Source: Pseudonocardia kunmingensis
GTDB taxonomy: Bacteria; Actinomycetota; Actinomycetes; Mycobacteriales; Pseudonocardiaceae
Assembly: GCF_006716445.1 (NCBI RefSeq)
Contig: NZ_VFPA01000002.1
Span: forward strand, 1,488,001 to 1,552,000
Direction: 5' to 3'
Length of the DNA stretch: 64,000 nt
The notes beneath the pieces were generated by a model, which ran no database searches, was not told the DNA's origin, and saw only the letters and a program-made list of their open reading frames with translations. A program made the position numbers and the translations under genes. Every line of letters starts with the position of its first letter. Within the stretch, counting starts at the first letter, position 1. Shown one piece after another: positions 60,191 through 64,000 of the stretch.

Positions 60191-60760
60191 GTGGCCGAGC
60201 GACCGGACGACGAGCGGATCACCGCGTGGGCGCTCGCGGCGGGGCGCGGTGACCGGGACGCGCTGGCGGCGTTCGTCCGGGCCACCCAGCGCGACGTGCT
60301 GCGCTTCGTCACGCACCTGGCCGACCCCGGCCAGGCGGAGGACCTCGCGCAGGAGACCTACCTGCGGGCGGTCGGTGCGCTCCCGCGGTTCGAGGGGGCG
60401 TCCTCGGCGCGCACCTGGCTGCTGTCGATCGCCCGGCGCGCCGCGGCCGACGCCGTGCGCGCGGCCGGGCGGCGGCCTCGCACCACCGGGGTCGAGGACT
60501 GGGACGTCGTCGCAGCGCGCACCGGCGTGGTGCGCGGAGCCGCGGACGAGGCCGTCCTGCTCGCCGAGCTCGTCGCGGCGCTCGACCCGGACCGGCGCGA
60601 GGCGTTCGTGCTCACCCAGGTGCTCGACCTCAGCTACGCGGACACGGCGCGGGTGTGCGGCTGTCCGGTCGGCACGATCCGGTCCCGCGTGGCCCGGGCC
60701 CGTGAGGACCTGGTGGCCGCCCTGGACGCGGCCCCGCGGGCCCGACGCCGGGAGGCGTGA
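60191..60760 (+). CDS. ECF-type RNA polymerase sigma factor (SigC-like)
   Basis: Sigma-70 family protein of 189 residues. Region 2 reads LRFVTHLADPGQAEDLAQETYLRAVGALPRFEG with SARTWLLSIARR, and region 4 reads LDPDRREAFVLTQVLDLSYADTARVCGCPVGTIRSRVARAREDL. It resembles mycobacterial SigC in length and order. It is divergent from the zf-HC2 anti-sigma gene. The GTG has no ribosome site but follows a TAGGTT -10 box at leaderless spacing. It ends 46 bases before a lyase gene that has its own -10 element. Confidence 0.9.
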   Translation: MAERPDDERITAWALAAGRGDRDALAAFVRATQRDVLRFVTHLADPGQAEDLAQETYLRAVGALPRFEGASSARTWLLSIARRAAADAVRAAGRRPRTTGVEDWDVVAARTGVVRGAADEAVLLAELVAALDPDRREAFVLTQVLDLSYADTARVCGCPVGTIRSRVARAREDLVAALDAAPRARRREA

Positions 60761-60792
60761 GAATCCGCTGCGGCGGGCGGGGCGCCTGCCGG

Positions 60793-60798
60793 TAGCGT
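60793..60798 (+). promoter_or_regulatory. Putative -10 element (TAGCGT) for the PrpB-like gene, leaderless
   Basis: TAGCGT ends 8 bases before the GTG at 60807, the same sequence and spacing as at the dppA-like gene (4518-4523, ATG at 4532). No ribosome site precedes the GTG. Confidence 0.4.
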
Positions 60799-60806
60799 CC
60801 GCGCGC

Positions 60807-61628
60807 GTGACGATCGCCTCCACCGACATGACCGCCCGGTTCCGCGCGCTGCACGTCCCCGGCACGCCGCTGCTGATGCCCAACCCCTACGACGAGGGCA
60901 CGGCGAAGGTGCTCGCCACGCTCGGGTTCGCGGCTCTGGCCACCACCAGCAGCGGCTTCGCGGCCACGGTCGGGGCCGCCGACGGCGGGGTCGACGCCGC
61001 GGACGTCCTCCGGCACGCGGCGGCGATCGCGGCCTGCGTGGACGTCCCCGTGTCGGCCGACCTCGAGGACGGCTACGGCGACGACCCCGAGACGGTGGCG
61101 GCCACGGTGTCCGAGGCCGTGGCGGCCGGGTTGGCGGGGTGCTCGATCGAGGACTACAGCCCGGCCCTCGAACCGGGGATCCACGACATCGGCCGGGCGG
61201 CGGAGCGGGTGGCGGCCGCGGCGGAGGCGGCGCGGGAGGGGCACGGGCTGGTGCTCACGGCGCGGGCCGAGAACCACATCCGCGGCAACCCCGACCTCGC
61301 CGACACCATCGCGCGGCTGCAGGCCTACCAGGAGGCGGGCGCGGACGTCCTCTACGCGCCCGGCCTGGTCGATCTCGCCGACGTCCGCAGCGTGGTGTCG
61401 TCGGTCGACCGCCCGGTCAACGTGCTCCTGCTGCCCGGGATGGCGCCGGTGGCGGAGCTGGCCGAGGCCGGCGTCGCGCGGATCTCGGTGGGCGGGGCGT
61501 TCAGCGGGATCGCGTTCGCGGCGGTCGCCCGCGCGGCGCGCGAGCTGCTGGAGCAGGGCACCACCGGGTTCCTCGACCTCGCAGGGGAGGCCCGCGAGCT
61601 CACGACCAGGGCGTTCCGGCGGTACTGA
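60807..61628 (+). CDS. Isocitrate lyase/PEP mutase family protein (PrpB-like)
   Basis: TIM-barrel C-C lyase homologue of 273 residues (COG2513). Motifs: LMPNPYDEGTAKVLATLGFAALATTSSG at the start, VSADLEDGYGDDPETV holding the metal-binding Asp/Glu, then GCSIEDYSP and TARAENHIRGNP. Homologues include 2-methylisocitrate lyase, oxaloacetate hydrolase and phosphonopyruvate hydrolase, but the KKCGH-type loop of true isocitrate and methylisocitrate lyases is not seen, so the substrate is open. Single gene; GTG start is preceded by a TAGCGT -10 box and no ribosome site. Confidence 0.86.
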   Translation: MTIASTDMTARFRALHVPGTPLLMPNPYDEGTAKVLATLGFAALATTSSGFAATVGAADGGVDAADVLRHAAAIAACVDVPVSADLEDGYGDDPETVAATVSEAVAAGLAGCSIEDYSPALEPGIHDIGRAAERVAAAAEAAREGHGLVLTARAENHIRGNPDLADTIARLQAYQEAGADVLYAPGLVDLADVRSVVSSVDRPVNVLLLPGMAPVAELAEAGVARISVGGAFSGIAFAAVARAARELLEQGTTGFLDLAGEARELTTRAFRRY

Positions 61629-61706
61629 GCGACTGCACCGAGTGGATCTCCCACACGCGGTCGAGTGAGCTGGATCACTCTGCAGTGGTTGATCGTTGCG
61701 CGACCG

Positions 61707-61734
61707 TTGCCGATCTCGTCGGCGTGCCTACGCT
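61707..61734 (+). promoter_or_regulatory. Putative promoter of the GH43 arabinanase gene
   Basis: TTGCCG (61707-61712) and TACGCT (61729-61734) with a 16-base spacer. The predicted start is near 61741, giving a leader of about 64 bases before the GTG at 61805. The region upstream has no regulator gene nearby. Confidence 0.4.
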
Positions 61735-61804
61735 GATCACAGCCGGGACGATCATCCCCAGCGATCGTCCGGCGTCCGGTCCCTTCCCGAGAACGGATAC
61801 GCCC

Positions 61805-62842
61805 GTGCGACTCGCACCGCTCCTGGCCACCGTCGCCGCCGTGCTGGTCGGGACCGCGGTGCTCGCGGCGCCCCCGGCCGCCGCCGCCGTGCCCGCAGCG
61901 TCCGTGCCCGCACAGGCCGAACAGCCGTGGCAGCTGACCGGCGACCTCGCCGCCCACGACCCGGCGCTCGTCGCAGGCGGGGGTGGCGAGGACTGGTACG
62001 TCTTCGCCACCGGGGAGGCCAGCATGGGCGGCGGCACCATCCAGGTGCGTTCCTCGCCCAACGGGGAGGACTGGACCTACGAGGGCACGATCTGGCCCAC
62101 GATCCCCGAGTGGATCAGCGAGGCGGTGCCCGGCGTGCACAACCTGTGGGCGCCGGAGGTCTACGAGCACGACGGCACGTACTACATGTACTACTCCGCC
62201 TCGACGTTCGGCCACAACACCTCGGTGATCGCGCTGGCCACCAACACCACGCTCGACCCCTCCGACCCCGACTACGAGTGGGTGGACGAGGGCGCGGTCG
62301 TGAGCTCGGGCCCCGACGACAACTTCAACGCGATCGATCCCGGCATCATCGAGGACGCCGACGGGACGCCGTGGATGGCGTTCGGCTCGTACTGGAGCGG
62401 CATCCGGATGGTCCAGCTGGACTGGCCGTCGGGCAAGGTCGCGAACCCCGGCGAGGAGTCGCTGCACATCGCGGACCGGAAGGCGGCGCCCAACGCCATC
62501 GAGGCCGCCTACATCGTCGAGAACGACGGCTGGTACTACCTGTTCACGTCCTGGGGCCAGTGCTGCGCGGGCGTCGACAGCGACTACAAGATCATGGTCG
62601 GGCGCTCGGAGGACGTCACCGGGCCCTACGTGGACCGGGACGGGCAGCCCCTCCTCGAGGGTGGCGGCACCACGCTGCTGGAGACGACGGGCGACCGCGT
62701 CGGACCGGGCGGCCAGTCGGTGTCCGACGAGATCATCGCCTACCACTACTACGACGCCTCGGCGAACGGCGCGCCGCGCCTGGCCCTGCAGCCGGTGGTC
62801 TGGGGCGACGACGGCTGGCCGGTGCTGCGCAACAAGACGTGA
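61805..62842 (+). CDS. Secreted GH43 endo-arabinanase
   Basis: Glycoside hydrolase of 345 residues, predicted to cut alpha-1,5-arabinan outside the cell. A Sec signal peptide (RLAPLLATVAAVLVGTAVLAAPPAAAA) precedes a five-bladed propeller. The three GH43 acids are visible: Asp in AAHDPALV, the pKa-modulating Asp in NAIDPGII and the acid Glu in NAIEAAYIVE. HNLWAPEVYEHDGTYYMYYS and WGQCCAGVDSDYKIMVGRS are classic for arabinanases (subfamilies 4-6). Length is normal for the single-domain enzymes; no carbohydrate-binding module follows. The GTG start has a weak ribosome site but begins right at the signal peptide. It converges with the NYN gene (3-base gap). No other arabinan genes are adjacent. 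Confidence 0.9.
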   Translation: MRLAPLLATVAAVLVGTAVLAAPPAAAAVPAASVPAQAEQPWQLTGDLAAHDPALVAGGGGEDWYVFATGEASMGGGTIQVRSSPNGEDWTYEGTIWPTIPEWISEAVPGVHNLWAPEVYEHDGTYYMYYSASTFGHNTSVIALATNTTLDPSDPDYEWVDEGAVVSSGPDDNFNAIDPGIIEDADGTPWMAFGSYWSGIRMVQLDWPSGKVANPGEESLHIADRKAAPNAIEAAYIVENDGWYYLFTSWGQCCAGVDSDYKIMVGRSEDVTGPYVDRDGQPLLEGGGTTLLETTGDRVGPGGQSVSDEIIAYHYYDASANGAPRLALQPVVWGDDGWPVLRNKT

Positions 62843-62845
62843 GCG

Positions 62846-63985
62846 TCAGTCGGGGACGTGCAGCAGGTAGTCGCTCTCGTCCTCGTCCCACTCCATCGCG
62901 ACGACGTTGCGGGCGCGCGCGGCCTTGGCGAAGGACAGGAACGTGTTGAAGCCGTAGCGCTTCTCGCTGAAGTCGGGCCGTCGCTTGCGCAACTGGTCCT
63001 TCAGCCCGCTGAGCTGCGGCCTGCTGCCCGTGGCCTGCAGGTCGTGCACGACGTCGGCGAGCAGGCGGAACGCGGCCCCGTCGGCGGACCCGTCCTCGGG
63101 GAAGGTCACCTCGGGGTCCCCCTGGGCGGACCCGCTGCGCAGCGCGACGACCCGCTCCTGCTCGAGGTGGCGCAGCAGCTCGCCGAAGCCGCGGAACCCG
63201 TGGTCGGCCTCGTCGAAGGTGGGGTCCTTGCGCAGGATCGCGCGCTTGAGGCGGGAGGCGAGCACCGCGCCGTCCGCGTGGCGCTGCAGACCGGCGAGGG
63301 TGCGGGCCACGAGCGGTCCGACCTCGCGGTCCCCGGTCGTGGCCGCGGGCTCGTCGGGACGCGGGTCCGGGATGTCGGCGATGTCCGCGATGTCGGCGGC
63401 CTCTGCGACCGCCGCGACCGCGTCGGCTGCGGCCGGCGCCGGCTCGGTGGCGGGTGCCGGGTAGGGGCGCGGGCGACGCCTGGCGCCGCGGGGCTGCTGG
63501 GTCGGCTCGACACCGGGCAGGCGGTCGTAGAACAGGAACTCGTCGCAGGCCGGGGGCAGCAGCGCCGACGTCGAGGACTGGACGCCGATGCCGATCACGC
63601 GCTTGTCCAGCTCGCGCAGCTTGTGGACCAGCGGCGTGAAGTCGGAGTCGCCGGTGCCGATGGCGAAGGTGGTGATGAAGCCCCGCTCGAACGCGAGCTG
63701 GATGGCGTCGACCGCCATCTTGATGTCGGCGGCGTTCTTGCGGGAGGCCCCCAGGCGCTGCGGGATCTCGATCAGCTCGACCTGGGCCCTTGCGAGCAGC
63801 CTGCGGTCGTCGTCGAACGCCGACCAGTCCGCGTAGGCCCGCCGGGCCACGACCCGGCCCCGCTCGGCGAGCGCGTCGGCGACCGGTCCGAAGTCGAACG
63901 GGACGACGCCGAGCCCGTCGCGGGCGCCGATCGCCAGGTTCTCGTAGTCGAGGAACAGTGCGATGCGTTCGTCGTCGTTGATCAC
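62846..63985 (-). CDS. NYN-domain (LabA-like) protein with two OST-HTH/LOTUS domains
   Basis: Putative RNA-processing protein of 379 residues. The N-terminal NYN/PIN-like nuclease domain (1-155) has its acidic residues in IALFLDYENLAIG, ADIKMAVDAIQLAF and GTGDSDFTPLV. A linker rich in Pro/Ala/Asp (about 165-220, with ADIADIADIPD) follows. Two OST-HTH/LOTUS domains come next: GPLVARTLAGLQ...FDEADHGFRGFGELLRHLE (about 223-290) and LSGLKDQLRKRRPDFSEKRYGFNTFLSFAKAA (about 305-375). LOTUS domains bind RNA (in some cases G-quadruplex RNA), so an RNA-directed nuclease is expected. The GTG start lies 15 bases from the window edge, so upstream signals cannot be judged. Confidence 0.92.
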   Translation of the reverse strand: MINDDERIALFLDYENLAIGARDGLGVVPFDFGPVADALAERGRVVARRAYADWSAFDDDRRLLARAQVELIEIPQRLGASRKNAADIKMAVDAIQLAFERGFITTFAIGTGDSDFTPLVHKLRELDKRVIGIGVQSSTSALLPPACDEFLFYDRLPGVEPTQQPRGARRRPRPYPAPATEPAPAAADAVAAVAEAADIADIADIPDPRPDEPAATTGDREVGPLVARTLAGLQRHADGAVLASRLKRAILRKDPTFDEADHGFRGFGELLRHLEQERVVALRSGSAQGDPEVTFPEDGSADGAAFRLLADVVHDLQATGSRPQLSGLKDQLRKRRPDFSEKRYGFNTFLSFAKAARARNVVAMEWDEDESDYLLHVPD

Positions 63986-64000
63986 AGTGGTTCCATTGTC

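Overview
The window is high-GC, gene-dense DNA of a free-living actinomycete. GTG starts, 4-base ATGA/GTGA overlaps between operon genes, a DUF222-HNH gene, a DUF3040 gene, paired ECF sigma and zinc-finger anti-sigma genes and an Amycolatopsis-type N-acylamino acid racemase point to the Pseudonocardiales. This is inferred from gene content only. No rRNA, tRNA, insertion sequence, phage gene or CRISPR array was seen, and no stretch over about 300 bases lacks a gene.

1-23.5 kb: uptake and use of peptides and modified or D-amino acids. Two peptide-type ABC transporters (1-4428, left end cut off; 9710-15256) flank a DppA-type D-aminopeptidase, an M20 peptidase, an MFS carrier and an N-acyl-D-amino acid deacylase-like amidohydrolase (4532-9529). 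A leftward operon (23548 to 15260) follows: a 1116-residue fusion of an S9 peptidase and an S12 serine hydrolase, an M20 hydrolase, a GNAT acyltransferase, an N-acyl(succinyl)amino acid racemase and a PucR-type regulator. The GNAT, racemase and M20 trio matches the known irreversible D- to L-amino acid conversion pathway.

23.7-28.8 kb: a DUF3040 gene, then a MarR regulator with two clear inverted repeats, a DHA2 exporter carrying three C-terminal carboxypeptidase-regulatory-like repeats, a YceI protein carrying one such repeat, and a cytochrome b561-like protein.

28.9-39.5 kb: a catabolic island. A six-gene leftward operon encodes a CaiB/BaiF CoA-transferase, a citryl-CoA lyase/citrate synthase homologue, LigB and LigA extradiol dioxygenase subunits, a zinc-type alcohol dehydrogenase homologue and a stand-alone MetE-like protein. 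An IclR regulator lies next to it. The same 17-bp palindrome (TGTCCG-N5-CGGACA) sits in front of the operon and in front of the IclR gene. Divergently lie an amidohydrolase, an MFS carrier, a ketopantoate-reductase homologue and a GntR/FCD regulator. The combination does not match a pathway I recognise and is the best candidate for undescribed biochemistry here.

39.6-48.2 kb: a molybdopterin oxidoreductase lacking its iron-sulfur cysteines with a small partner, then metH behind a very good S-adenosylhomocysteine riboswitch, then the DUF222-HNH gene and a small Trp/Cys protein.

48.2-64 kb: MFS carriers, a Pit phosphate transporter with its DUF47/PhoU-like partner, an ECF sigma factor with a CU044_5270-like membrane protein, a small secreted protein, a frameshifted NmrA-like gene, a hexapeptide-repeat (gamma-carbonic-anhydrase-like) protein, a thiol-redox group (DsbA-like, MauE/DoxX-like, zinc-finger anti-sigma, divergent ECF sigma), a PrpB-like lyase, a secreted GH43 arabinanase and an NYN-LOTUS protein.
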